From assembly GCA_028641055.1 (NCBI GenBank), contig CM054060.1:209832445-209896444 (forward strand): a stretch of DNA of 64,000 bases, given 5' to 3'. A model generated the notes under the pieces. It was not told the DNA's origin. It saw only the letters and a program-made list of their open reading frames with translations, and did not search any database. Position numbers and translations under genes: made by a program. This DNA comes from Alopecurus myosuroides. Taxonomy: Eukaryota > Streptophyta > Magnoliopsida > Poales > Poaceae. Shown here piece after piece: positions 36,701 to 47,913 of the stretch (its first letter is position 1; every line of letters starts with the position of its first letter).

Positions 36701-37281
36701 GGGGAGAGGCGGTGGCCGACCGGACAGTACGGCATCCGCCCAGGCTTTACAGAGAGCGGGATGGAGGGCGCGCAAGGAGGGGGGGTTCTGCGAGCTCTTC
36801 TCGGTCTGGACGTTTCCTCGGCGTTATCTGAAGCGAGGGGAAGTAGCATGAGGTGGCAATCGGCCATGGGGCTCGGCCACGCAGCTGCTTGTGATTTCTG
36901 TCCAAAGGAAGAAGAAAGAAAAGGGAGTTTTCAAGAAACCCCCCTGAAGTTTTGGGAAAAATCAACAAGGTTCTTTTCTTTTATAAAACAGAACAGAAAA
37001 CCTTGCTTTGAGGGCCTTTTTGTAAGAATAAAAATTAGCAAAAATTATCTTTGGAAAGCTCATGAAATTTCCAACAACACCATGTGTCACTTTGGTGTAA
37101 TTGAAATATTTTTCAGAACAAGATTTTGGGAACCAAAATAAGAGCTTTTTGTGGGATTTTTCTCAAACCATTTGAATTCATAATTTAAATTGGTTTCAAA
37201 CATGATTTAAATTGTTCTTTCATGCATGTATGATATGAACTCAACACCACAACACTTTGGTAGCAAAATTGGGATGTTACA
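33725..37281 (-). repeat. 5' LTR of element 5 (right copy)
   Basis: Near-identical copy of 26394-29949. The plus-strand frame at 36404-37141 (245 codons) is longer than its equivalent in the left copy only because of a one-base difference in a T-run near 36750. That argues against it being a conserved gene. The GGCCTCTTAGGCC block is at 34274-34301. Confidence 0.94.
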
Positions 37282-37286
37282 AGCAC

Positions 37287-38102
37287 CCCTCGAGGCCTGC
37301 TAACCACACTACCCGACAATGCGAGTGGTGGGATCTGATCAGGAATGAAGGCTTGCCTCCTCCTCCCCCTCTGCCAGCTGCAAATGCCAATGTGCAGCCT
37401 GCTCGCGCACCCGCAGCTCGGCCTCCAGTGTTTCCGAGAAGAGAAAACGTGAACCAAGTGGCTTTAGGAGCCAACCGTCACTTCAACAATGAGGGCTACC
37501 GCAACAACAACAACAACCACAACCGCAACAACAACAGAGGCAACAACAACTACCAGGGCAACAACAACGGCAACAATGAGGGCGGAGGCCGCAACCAGTA
37601 CCAAGAACACCATGAGAGCTACATGATCTTCACTTCTGAGCCCGTCGACAAGCAGTCACAGCACAGGCGAGCCATGGAGGTCAATGTTGTGATCCCCGCT
37701 GTTCCTCACTATATGCATTGGTGCAACCAAGAGATCACGTGGTCCCGAGTAGATCATCCCAAGGTGATGCCCAACCCGGGTAGCTACGCTTTGGTGCTGG
37801 ATCCTACCTTCTTGGGTCCCGAGAAGAATGTGAGGTTCAGCAAGGTGCTGATCGACAATGGCAGTAGCATCAACATTGTGTACAGAGACACACTCGAGAA
37901 GCTTGGTCTGGCCGAGAACATGCTGCTACCTAGCAAGACCACTTTCCATGGCATTGTGCTGGGAGTCTCGTGCAACCCGGTTGGCCGAGTGTGGATAGAT
38001 GTGCTATTCGGCACCAGGGAGAACTGCCGCACAGACAGCCTGCAGTTCGAGGTGGTTGATCATCAGAGCCCCTATCACGCTCTACTCGGAGGCCTGCTCT
38101 GA
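37287..38102 (+). pseudogene. End of gag and protease of element 4
   Basis: This resumes the gag frame after element 5: HTTRQCEWW completes a CxxH...H...C knuckle-like motif begun at 26380. An Asn-rich low-complexity linker (37500-37590) follows. The protease active site reads VLIDNGSSINIVY (about 37846-37884), with DNG where most families have DTG or DGG, and it ends in YHALLGG near 38090. A missing base at about 38090 shifts the frame, since the family motif LLGRPAL would need one more base before GGCCTGCTC. The protein continues at once in the next frame (SKFMASTHTAYLKM). Confidence 0.87.
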
Positions 38103-41100
38103 GCAAGTTCATGGCCTCTACCCACACGGCATATCTGAAGATGAAGATCCCTGGTCCCAATGGCGTGATTACCATCTCTGGTGATTACAAGAAGTCCATG
38201 GAGTGTGCCTCTGCTGGTTCTCAGTTGGCGGAGTCCATGGTGATTGCTGCCGAGAAGAAAAAGATGTACGAGGTGGTGGCTATGGCACAATCCGCGCAAG
38301 CTGGTGCACAGGGCGTGCCGAGTACCCAGCACGGGACCGCGTTCCAGGCATCCCAAGAAACAAAGAAGGTCCAGGTCGACCCTGAGTTCCCCGACCGTGT
38401 AGCCATCATTGGCTCCGGGTTGGCGGAGAAATAGGAAAGCGAGCTCATCCACTTCCTCCGTGAGAATCGGGACGTGTTCGCCTGGTCCAATGAAGATTTA
38501 CCAGGAGTCCCGAGGGAGTTGGTTGAGCACTCATTACATGTGCGTCCTGACGCCAAACCAGTGAAACAGGCTATGCGCCGTTTTGGAGATGAGAGAAGGA
38601 AGGCCATTGGTGACCAGATCACCAAGTTGCTAATAAGCAATTTCATCATGGAGGTGCTGCATCCGGATTGGCTAGCCAACCCGGTCATGGTCGAGAAGAA
38701 GAAGGAGGATCCCAAGGCTGCTACCGCATGGCGCATGTGTGTCGACTACACCGACTTGAACAAAGCATGCCCCAAGGATCCTTTTCCGCTACCTCGCATC
38801 GATCAGGTGATCGACTCCACTGCTGGTTGTGAACTGCTGTCTTTCATAGATGCCTCCTCTGGTTTTCACCAGATAGCTCTCAATCCTGCTGATCAAATAA
38901 AGACTGCCTTCATTACTCCGTACGGGGCTTATTGCTATCGTGTCATGTGTTTCGGGTTGCGGAATGCGGGTGCTACTTATCAGCGGTGCATGCAGAAATG
39001 CTTGCACAACCAGCTCGGCAAGAATGTGCAGGTGTACGTAGATGACATTGTCATCAAAACGAATAAAACACAAACTCTGCTTGCCGATCTTGAGGAAACC
39101 TTCGCTAACCTGCGCAAGTATAAAATGAAGCTGAACCCGAGTAAATGCACCTTTGGCGTCCCGGCTGGCAAGCTACTCGGCTTCCTGGTGTCTAGTCGGG
39201 GCATTGAAGCCAATCCTTCAAAGATAAAAGCTATTGAGAGCATGTCTTTGCCGAGATCCCTGAAGGATGTGCAAAAATTCACTAGTTGCTTGGCATCTCT
39301 GAGCCGTTTCGTGGGCCGAATGGGCGAGAAGGCCCTGCCTCTGTACCAACTAATGAAGAAAAGTGACAAGTTTGTCTCGACTCCGCAAGCGGACGTGGCA
39401 TTCAATGAGCTGAAGGCAATGCTGGGTAGCGCTCCCATCTTGGCTAGTCCGCTACCCAAGGATCCAATGCTGCTGTACATTGCAGCTACCAACCGAGTGG
39501 TCAGTGTGGTGATTGTGGTGGAGCGAGAAGAAGAAGGAAAAAGTGTGCAGCGCCCGGTATACTACCTCAGTGAAGTGTTGTCCAGCTCCAAGCAGAACTA
39601 CCCGCATTACCAGAAGATGACCTATGGCGTGTACCTGGGCGCCAAGAAACTGAAGCATTATTTCCAAGAGCACCCCATCACTGTTGTGAGCTCTGCTCCC
39701 ATCTCGGATATCATGGGCAACAAGGAGGCGAGTGGCAGAGTAGCCAAGTGGGCAATTGAGCTGGCCGCGTACGCTCCCGCGTATGCGAGAAGAGAAGCCA
39801 TCAAGTCTCAAATCCTGGCAGAATTTCTGGTGGACTGGGCTGAGGTGCAGTACGAACCTCCTGCTCCAGTTTCCAACTACTGGAAGATGCACTTTGATGG
39901 CTCAAAGGTGAAGGAAGGCCTTGGTGCTGGCGTAGTGCTTACGTCACCCAAACGAGATCAGCTCAAGTACGTGCTGCAGATTCATTTCAAGGCGTCCAAC
40001 AACGTTGCAGAGTACGAGGCCGTGGTGCACGGCTTGCGAGTAGCCAAGGAGGTTGGCGTGCAGCGCATTATATGCTATGGTGATTCAGATCTGGTGGTGC
40101 AGCAAGTCTCTGGCACTTGGGATGCTCTGGATGCCAACATGGCATCATACCGCTTCCTGGTACAGTCTATGACTGGATTCTTCGAAGGCTGCGAGTTCCA
40201 GCATATTCACCGAGCAGAGAATGAACCAGCAGACGAGCTGTCCAAGTTGGGATCTTCTCGGCAGTCCATCCCGGCGGGGATTGCTTTGGAGCACTTGAGG
40301 AAGCCATCCATCAAGCCATCTCCCAACTCGGAGTCTATATTTGTTCCTTCTCTGCCAAGTGAAGAATCCGTTCCCATGGAGATTGACTGGGAGAATGCAA
40401 CAGAGAACCCGGGGACTGCCACTCCCAACCCGGGGACTGCCATTCCTTACTCGGGGACTGCCACTCCATACTCGGGGACTGCTGTTCTCAACCCGGGGAC
40501 TGTCGCATTCATTGAGGAGGTTCTTGCCAATCGTTCAGGGCTCCAGAGAAGCGCTCCCAACCCTAAAGAGCAGCCAGAGGTGCCTGTCCCGATGGAAGTG
40601 GACGAACCAGTGTTTTCTACACGGGAGACACCGAGTTGGGCCATGCCCATATTATCCTTTCTAAAGGACGGCACTCTGCCAGAAGATGAGGTGATCGCAA
40701 GGCAGATTCAGAGAAGATCCAAGGGCTACACCATATTCAGAGATGTGCTGCACAAAAGAAGTGCCACCGGCGTGCTGCAACGCTGTGTGGACCCAGAAGA
40801 AGGAGGAGAAATTCTGTTGGAGATACACCAAGGATAATGCGGGCACCACGCCTCTTCTCGGGCATTGGTCAAGAAAGCTTTTCGGCATGGCTTCTACTGG
40901 CTCACAGCTCTGCAGCAAGCTGAAGACATCGTGAGGAAGTGCAACGGCTGCCAGATGTTCGCAAGTAAGATCCACATGCCGGCTTCCGAGTTGAAAACCA
41001 TTCCTATTACTTGGCCGTTTGCTGTATGGTGTTTGGACATGGTTGGCCCCTTCAAGCCGGCTAAAGGCAACATGACACACATCTTAGTCATGGTGGACAA

Positions 41101-41902
41101 GTTCACCAAATGGATTGAAGTGAAGCCTATTCGGAAGTGCGATGGAGCTACAGCCGTGAAATTCTTAAAGGATGTGATCCTGATATACGGCTATCCGCAC
41201 AGTATCATCACGGATAACGGTACAAATTTTGCTGAGGGGGCAATGGTGTGGATCTGCAGAGATAAGCACATCCGACTAGATATTGCATCTGTTGCGCATC
41301 CCGCCTCAAATGGGCAAGTGGAAAGAGCAAACGGCATGGTGCTAGCAGGCATAAAGCCAAGGTTGATTGAGCCGTTGCTGAAAACACCTGGGTGTTGGCT
41401 AGACGAGTTGCCAGCGGTATTGTGGAGTCTAAGGACTACCCCTAACCGGTCAACCGGCTACACGCCATTCTTCTTGGTATACGGGGCTGAGGCCGTGTTG
41501 CCAATAGACTTAGAGCATGACTCCCCCCGAGTAACCCTCTACACTGAGGTGGAGGCGAGAGAAGCTCGAGAAGATGATGTTGACCTGCTCGAAGAAGCAA
41601 GAGAGCTTACTCTGTCACGTTCAGCTGTCTACCAGCAAAACCTGCGGCGTTATCATAGCCGAAAGGTGAACCCAAGGGTTTTCCGAGAAGGAGACATGGT
41701 CCTTAGGCTTGTGCAACGCACAGCCGGGATGCACAAGTTGTCTCCTCCATGGGAAGGGCCCTTCATTGCGAGCAAAGCGCTACACAATGATGCCTATTAT
41801 CTCGTGGACGTGCGTCCATCACAGGAGAACAGGGCAGATAAAGCTGGAGAGGAATCTAAGCGCCCTTGGAATGTAGCCCTACTTCGTCTCTTTCACTCGT
41901 GA
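38103..41902 (+). pseudogene. pol: pol of element 4: RT, RNase H, second RNase H, integrase
   Basis: One frame from about 38093 to 41902, broken by TAG 38432-38434 and TAA 40835-40837, both in frame. RT runs about 38560-39200 (FIDASSGFHQ; YVDD 39035-39046). The gypsy-type RNase H follows (about 39460-39780). A second RNase HI-like domain begins LHFDGSK-like at about 39890 and includes ASNNVAEYEAV and GDSDLVVQQV, which is typical of Tat elements. A linker with five 21-bp repeats is at 40406-40510. Integrase has CGHH...CNGC (the TAA sits just before CGHH) and the triad Asp 41036-41038, Asp 41213-41215 and Glu 41321-41323. All catalytic residues are present, so only the shift and the two stops inactivate this copy. 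Confidence 0.94.
40406..40510 (+). repeat. Five 21-bp tandem repeats in the pol linker
   Basis: Units start at 40406, 40427, 40448, 40469 and 40490 and share CGGGGACTG. Each encodes a seven-residue motif N/Y-P/S-G-T-A/V-x-x in frame. They lie between the second RNase H and integrase. Confidence 0.92.
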
Positions 41903-42572
41903 GCAAAGATGTGTATGTACTCTCTTATCCGAGTTAAAATTCTACTCTGCAATCTGAAATTAAGCTCAGGGACTGCCCTCGTCCAAACTTGCTCTGTGTG
42001 TTTCTACCCGGCTTCACTTTTGTCCACTCGGTTGCTCTGCTTAAAATTTCACGAGTACATCTAGTATTGTGTTTAAACCTACATGCCAACTCCTCGACTC
42101 TGCTGCTGTCCGAAACCCGGCTTCATGGCAAGCAAGAGAACAAGCAAAAGGTCAATGAGCACAAGAAAAATTACTAAGGAAAGAAAGAGTGCAGGAACCG
42201 AGTGGGATGTCTTTTACTGTTATTTCTTGTTAACTCCTTTTCGGCTAAGTGGTGGGCTGCGTTACTATGAGTGTTTCTAAGTGGCTAAGTATTTGCAACT
42301 CCAACTTTGAATTCTTGTGACTCGAATACCAAAAAAGCAACAAGTTGCGGGTAAGAGCTGAGATGAAAAGGAAGAGCGAATAAGAAATGCAACTCGGGGA
42401 CTTGCATGATAACACAACCCGGCATCGAGCCAAGGCTGCTCAAATTGACTAAGTGAAATATCAAACGTGAATAAAACTGAGTAGCAAGCGACAAACGTAA
42501 TTGTTTCGATACATCTGCACCCGGCATCCCGGGGATCTGATAAAAGTTTAAGGACAAAGTTGCAGGAGGTGA
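41903..42572. other. Convergent intergenic stretch of element 4
   Basis: This is 670 bp between the end of pol (plus) and the end of the antisense gene (minus). No domain is seen. It contains scattered CTCGGGGACT and CTCAGGGACT phrases like those in the pol linker and PPT, and an AATAAA at about 42471 on the plus strand. 3' ends of both transcripts would be expected here. Confidence 0.6.
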
Positions 42573-45500
42573 TCAGGTGGAGGTAGCAGCATCCTTGATG
42601 TTGGCCTTGGCGGCGTCAGTCTCGGAGGTGGCCTTGGCAGTGTCAGCTTCCGAGTTGGTGGCGTCAGTCTTCGCCGCATCAGCTTCTGGATTGGTGGCGG
42701 ACTGATCAGAGGTGGCCGTGGCCACCGAGAAGACATCCGTTGCCGAGGTGGAGGCAGTAGCTTGGGTGCGGAGAAGCGCCGTGTCATCGAGGGCAGCACC
42801 TGATGAAGTGCCGAATTCGAGCGCCGCGGTGTCGATAACCATCTTCTCGCTCTCGGCCTCATCTTCGCTATCCGCGACAACTGCAGCCTTCCCCTTCCTA
42901 GTCTTCTCGCTAGCACTGTTGAAGCAGCTCAGGCCCTCGGACTCAGTGGCTTCCTCGTAGTCATCCTCATCCTCGTCGTCATCCTCGCCCTCCACCTCCG
43001 TGTCGGGCTCGGTGACGCCGTCGATGTAGCCCGCGGTATCCGCGTAGGATGCAATCTCGTACGCAACCGACTGGCGGCGAGCCATGCAGTCGGTATCCTT
43101 CTCCCACCTCGAATCCCGGCGCATCTCGAGGATGAGGTTGAGGTCAAGATTGTCGTACCAGCTGCAGACGAAGAGGAGCAGCATGTCCGCGCCTGCCCGA
43201 GCTCCGGAAGCCCGCCATTTCTTCAGCTCGGCCTTGACGCCATTGAGCTTCTCGGCAAGTCCGCGAATGGTTGCTGGCGCAGTGTCCCGAGGCCAGAACA
43301 GGTCATGGAGCTTGAAGGCAGTGCGCACCAGATCGGTGCCCACGCCCCTCAGACGCTGGAGCTGCCCCTGCATGTTGGTGAAGCAGTCTTCAATTGAAGC
43401 CTTTGTATCCATGGGCTGCCCCTTCTCGGTGCGAGCTGCTTGGGCCTTTGAGAGAGCTGGTTTGCAGGCCGAGCTTAGGTCGGGGAAGATTTCTGAAAAA
43501 GCTATCAAAAAGATTAGAAACAGAGACAGAGAAGGGAAGCGAATCAGGCAGCAGAGAAGCAAAAAGAACAGCGAATCGCAGGGAAGCGGGTACTTACTGT
43601 TCAGCTCGCAGAGTAGCGACTGCAGTGTTTTCTCCCAGGACTCCTCGTCGGCAACATGCTTCTCTTCCACCCTCCGGAACTGGGCCTGCTGGAGCATGAG
43701 ATCAGAGTTGCTCTTCCTCAGCGTGTCGCACTCCAGCTCGAGAGCCCGCTTCTCGGCCTTGGCAGTTGCCTCAAACTTTTTCTTCTCGGCCACTATTTTA
43801 TTCTTCTCGGCAGCTAGATCAACGGCCTTTTGGAGGGCAGTCCGCAGTTGGAGTTGGAGAGGTTCCAACTCAGTGGTGTATTCCTTCTTCAGCTCCACAG
43901 CCTGGCTAGCCAACTGCTGCTGCACCTCGGCGGGCTTAAGGCAGTCGAGATGCTCCTCGACAAACTTCTTATGGTCTTCTGTGAAGAGCAAAACACGATC
44001 AGCAGAGTAGCAAAGATGGGAGGAAGGAAAACAAGCCAAGAAAAAACACCAACTCACCTTCCAGCCTCTTGATCGTAGTTTGACCGCTCTCAACAAAGAC
44101 GCGGCAGTTCGCATGCTCCTCTGCCAAGGTCCTAAACTTGCCTGCAGAAAGGAATCGATTACAGCAGAAAGCAGAAGCGGGCGTAAACACAAAACACAGA
44201 AACCGCGTAGCTAAAAGCTTACTCTCGATCTCGGAGATCTGGAGGGTGCGATCCATGACCTCCTTCTCCGTCGCCTCATCGGTCTTGCACTCAATTTCGA
44301 GGGCCTCAAGGCGCCTTCTAGCGATGCTGTGGTTCCAGAGCAATCGTCGGAACAAGTTTGTTCTCTTCAAGAGGCTATTCTGAGAAGCAGAAAGAGAACG
44401 AATCAGACACAAATCGGGAAGATTCAACCCGAGAAGACGGCAACTCGGTTGAGTATTCGTCTACTCGGCCAGAATCTCGGGGATTGGGTGATGGATAAGA
44501 AGAAGGAGAAGAGTAGAAGAAAAGAAAAAGGCAACTCGAATTGGGTGAGCAAAACTTACTGCAAAAGCTTGTTCGATGTCCTCTGCGGCCTTGCGGTGGA
44601 CGAACAGCTTGGCAGCGAGCGTGCTGGTCTTGGACGAGATGGTCATGGGATTGTACCCCATGTCCGCCTTGTTCCAGTCGATGCACATATGATCCAAGTC
44701 GCCCAAAGCCAAGCCGTGCCAGTTCTTGTTGCCGAGGATGTCGCTGTTCCATTCGGCGTCGATGAAGCCCACTCGATCAATCATCTCCTCGAGTCCCCTA
44801 GATGTCACCTCGGTCTCCTGGACCTCGCGCGAGTAGATTGAGAGGGATCTGTCCTTGTTCCGGGCTGGCGGCTTGGAATCCACAGCCGTGGCCTCCTTGC
44901 CCTTCCTGATAGCAAGTTTCTTCTCGGCAGCAGTTATCGAGATGTTGTGCTGCTTGCTCATCTTCACCAAGTAAGGTGGATAGGATGGCGGGTCTGGCAA
45001 ACTTGATCCAGCGGCTGCGTCAGCGGCTGCGCCGGAATCGCCAATGACGAGCTGCCCGGCCCTGGCAACAGGTTTGACAATTGGTTGGGGCGGCGGCATC
45101 GTGGCAGAGTCGTGCGCAGCGCCACGAGGAGGATTCCTGCGGACGTTGGCGTCAGGCGGGCCAGTTTGCTTCTCAGAGGCCTGCTTCTCGGAAGCCTTCT
45201 TCTCGACGATTTTCTTGTCGGCGGCCTTCTTCTTGGCGACCTCCTTCTTGGCTGGAGGGCTCGCTGTAATCTTGGCCTTCTTCTCGACAGCCTCCTTCTT
45301 GATTGGATGGCTCGTTGTAGTCTTGATCTTCTGCACCGGCGGGGAGCTCGGTGCAGTGGATGAAGTGCCCTGCTGGGTAGGCGGCACCAAGGGCGCGCTA
45401 CCCTGCGCAGCGTCTGGCTGCGCGTGGCTCTGCAGGTCTTGCACCATCTCGTCAACTATCTCAACCCGCTGCTCGGCAGCGGGACCTTGCGGTGTCTCTT

Positions 45501-46512
45501 CTGGTTTCTCTACCCGCGGCCGGGCCGCGGGGTCAGTTTGGTCAGCAGCCCATGTTGCTGGCTGCTCTTGATTCTCCTCCTGCCGCTCAAGGGCGGCCTG
45601 GTCGTGCTGCTCGGAATCTTGTTCTGTATTCTCCCCGGCTGTGGCAGCTGGGGGAGAAAGTGGTCTCTCGTTGCGAGCAGCATCCTTTGCTTCCTGTTCT
45701 GCGCGGGCCTGTTGCTCCTGCTCGGTGTCGTGGGCGTCGGTGTCCATGTATAGAGCGTCGTCGAAGTCTTTTCCTTTCACAGGAGAGGACGCACGCGCCC
45801 TGTTCCGCGCTGCGATCTTGTCCTCGTCGTCGAGATCAATGAGGGCTTCGAGATAGATGGCAGATTTCTTCCTGGACTTGGTGGATGCGACAGCAGCATC
45901 TGCATCCAAGGGGGCACTGAAGAAAGGAGAATATTCAGAAAAGAAGGGAAGGACAGAATGAACCGGGAAGCAACAGCGGAGTAAAAAATCGGGAAATAGC
46001 GGCAACAGAGATGTGCAGCGGAGGAGAAAATTGCTTGCCCCTTACGGGAAGGAGGCAGCCGTCGCCCTTTTGTCACGGCTCCTTTGGTCTTCTTCACGGC
46101 CGTCTTCGTCTTCTTGGCGGGGGGCTCCTGAGCACCGCTACCCGTCCTCTTGTGAGTAACAGGAGCGGCGACTGAAAGCGGATCAACGACAAGGGCGTCC
46201 TCGTCCTCGTCCTCGCCCTCCTCTTCAGCGTCAGCATCGTCTGTACAGTTGGGAAGAAGAAAACAATTCAGAAGCGGGAGGAAACTGGGTTGCGCTGCTC
46301 GCGGCCAGACAAGGTGAGCTCAATTACCTTCGTCATCGTCCTCGGACCAATCCCGAACAGACGCGTCAACATGATGCTTCTCCGTCTGAGCGGCGTGAGG
46401 AATATTGAGTTTGTCCGCGGTCTTGTAGGAGACCTCATCATCCTCCTCCCGGTCATCTTCCCAGTTAGCCTCGAAGCGCTCCGCGCTCTCGGCAAGCTGG
46501 CGGGCAAGGACC

Positions 46513-46834
46513 TGGAAAGTAGGAAAACATCACAAGTTAGTCGAGTAGCATAAAGGCATCCTACTCGTCAAGGCGTGCAAACACAAAGCACAGTAAGCCT
46601 AGAGAGTGCTGCTAAGTGTGCTACTCGACAGGGTGTGCGAGCACAAAGCACATTAAGCCTAGAAAATACTGCTAAGTGCGCTATTCGGCAAGGCGTGCAA
46701 ACACAAAGCACACAAAGCCTAAGCAAAACTACGAAGTGTTCTACTCGGCACAGAGTGCGGATACTAGGCACAGCAAGTTAAGAAGGCTATCTACTCGGAA
46801 TCTGTGTACAAGAAACAGGATGAGAAGCACTAAC
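46513..46834 (-). other. Intron 1 of the antisense gene
   Basis: The minus-strand donor is GTTAGT at 46834-46829. The acceptor TTTCCAG ends at 46512/46513. The intron is filled mostly by four 60-bp tandem repeats (46561-46800). Confidence 0.7.
46561..46800. repeat. Four 60-bp tandem repeats in intron 1
   Basis: Units start exactly at 46561, 46621, 46681 and 46741. Each begins CTACTCG or CTATTCG and contains a GCACA-AAGCC-like core. The fourth unit is most diverged and is followed by another CTACTCGG. They create an open frame at 46575-46781 that is a by-product of the repeats. Confidence 0.92.
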
Positions 46835-47905
46835 CCGCTCGATTGGTTTCGTGCGGCTGAACGGCATGAAGCCGTACTACCAGTTGTCCCTAAGGCCAGT
46901 GCTCATGATGGAGCGCGCCCAAGTGGCAACGTCCGTGTTGCTGAGCTCGAACGTGGTTGTCCGAGTGCAGTCGCGGGGGCCGCCCATGTAGCACATGAGA
47001 TGGACGCGGTGCTGGAGCGGCAGCACTCGCCTGGAGATCCAGCAGGCGATCGGGTCATCGCTCTTGAGCCCTTCCGAGATCAGGTTGGCGAGGCGGTCGT
47101 CCATCTGCTTCAGGTTGCTATCGAGGGACGGCTTGGTCCGCCAGTTCTGCCCGGTGGGAGCTGTGTTGGTCCAGCGGGGCAGATTGATCCGGTCCTCCAC
47201 TTTGGCTCCCTTCTCGGCGGGAATGTTCTTCACGTAGAGGAAGGTCCTCTGCCACTTGCGGACAGAGTCCAACCCCTTGATGCGCGGGTGATTGGTTCCA
47301 CCGCGCTGCACCATCATGGCGCTGCCAGTCTCCGTCATCCCGCGGCTGGCCTCCACGCCATCCTTCTTGCCCTTGCTTTGCTTCCGGAAGAAGAAGTACC
47401 GGGACCAAGTTGCCGAAGTGGGGCGAACGCCCAGGAATGCCTCGCATACCACGGCGTGGTAGGAGAGCATGACGACGGCGTTCGGCGGGAGGTGGTGCGG
47501 CTGGAGGCCATAGTGATCGAGGAACGACCGAAAGAAATTCGAGACCGGGAGCCCGAATCCTCGCGCGAAGTGCGCGAGGAAGACGACGTGCTCGCCCTCC
47601 TGCGGGGCCGGGACGAGCTCGCTGCCAGGTTGCCGGCAGCGAACACTGGGAGGAACTCTCCGGGTGTTCACGAGCCATTGGCACTCCTCGGCAGTGACCT
47701 CAGATCCAGCCCAGCCGGCGCGAGCGTCGTCGTCACGAGCCATCACGGTGGGGAAGAGGTTGGCTGAAAGATTGAAGGAATTTGGGTGGAGAAGCTCGCA
47801 GCGGCGCGGTGAGATGCGCGGCAGCGAGATGCTCTGCGGCGGCGGAGAAACAAGGAGGCGAGGGGAAAGTGAAAGCAGAAGAGGAAGAAGGAGTTACCGA
47901 GGGGG

Positions 47906-47913
47906 TATTTATA
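47906..47913 (-). promoter_or_regulatory. TATA box of the antisense gene
   Basis: The minus strand reads GGTATAAATACC, 160 bp upstream of the ATG at 47746, so transcription would start near 47880. The leader between is purine/pyrimidine-biased and has no ATG-led long frame. The stretch 47914-48431 up to the 3' LTR shows nothing else I recognise and may hold upstream control sequence. Confidence 0.65.

Larger units (their letters stand above)
26394..37281 (-). mobile_element. Long-LTR retrotransposon (element 5) inserted in gag of element 4
   Basis: LTRs 26394-29949 and 33725-37281 (3,556 and 3,557 bp) flank a 3.8-kb interior. The target duplication AGCAC is at 26389-26393 and 37282-37286. 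Polarity is minus: the complement of TGGTATCAGAGC is at 33708-33719 beside the right LTR, and the PPT (plus-strand CTACCCCCCTTACG) abuts the left LTR. Minus-strand LTRs start TGTAACATCCC and end GTCGTGACA, like elements 2 and 7. The LTRs differ at roughly 25-30 sites by eye, so it is recent. The interior nevertheless holds only decayed pol, so it probably moved in trans. Confidence 0.94.
42573..47746 (-). pseudogene. Spliced antisense gene of element 4, 'putative gypsy type transposon' domain plus coiled coil
   Basis: ATG at 47746 (MMARDDDARAG). Exon 1 (47746-46835) encodes a domain like the Pfam family called putative gypsy type transposon (HVVFLAHFARGFGLPVSNFF, HHLPPNAVVMLSYHAVVCEAFLGV). 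Seven GT-AG introns follow. Predicted exons are 46511-46328, 46240-46046, 45916-44560, 44379-44223, 44141-44058, 43978-43598 and 43492-42573. Exons 4-8 join in one frame. Exons 2-3 are acidic with a basic KKTKTAVKK tract. Exon 4 is Ala/Lys/Glu-rich. Exons 5-8 form a long Glu/Lys/Leu coiled coil, and the end is acidic and Ala/Thr-rich. Defects: TAG at 46877-46879 in exon 1, and a one-base mismatch in frame between exons 3 and 4. Antisense extra ORFs are known in Tat elements. The molecular role is unknown. Confidence 0.8.

Noticed and set aside
36404..37141. 245-codon plus-strand open frame in the right LTR of element 5, and similar GC-rich frames at 29073-29501, 9588-10115, 52497-52910 and 52549-52947
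   Set aside because: They lie in the GC-rich part of LTRs, overlap long frames on the other strand, show no domain, and change length between LTR copies through single-base indels.
43084..44010. 308-codon plus-strand open frame
   Set aside because: It runs across several exons and introns of the antisense gene in the opposite direction, is rich in Ser/Arg as expected from the complement of a Glu/Lys/Ala-rich coding strand, and has no domain.
46561..46800. Possible CRISPR-like array
   Set aside because: Repeats are contiguous with no spacers, lie in a plant retrotransposon intron, and there are no cas genes.
46676..47767. 363-codon plus-strand open frame
   Set aside because: It mirrors exon 1 of the antisense gene, which has a recognisable domain, and its first part is made of the 60-bp repeats.
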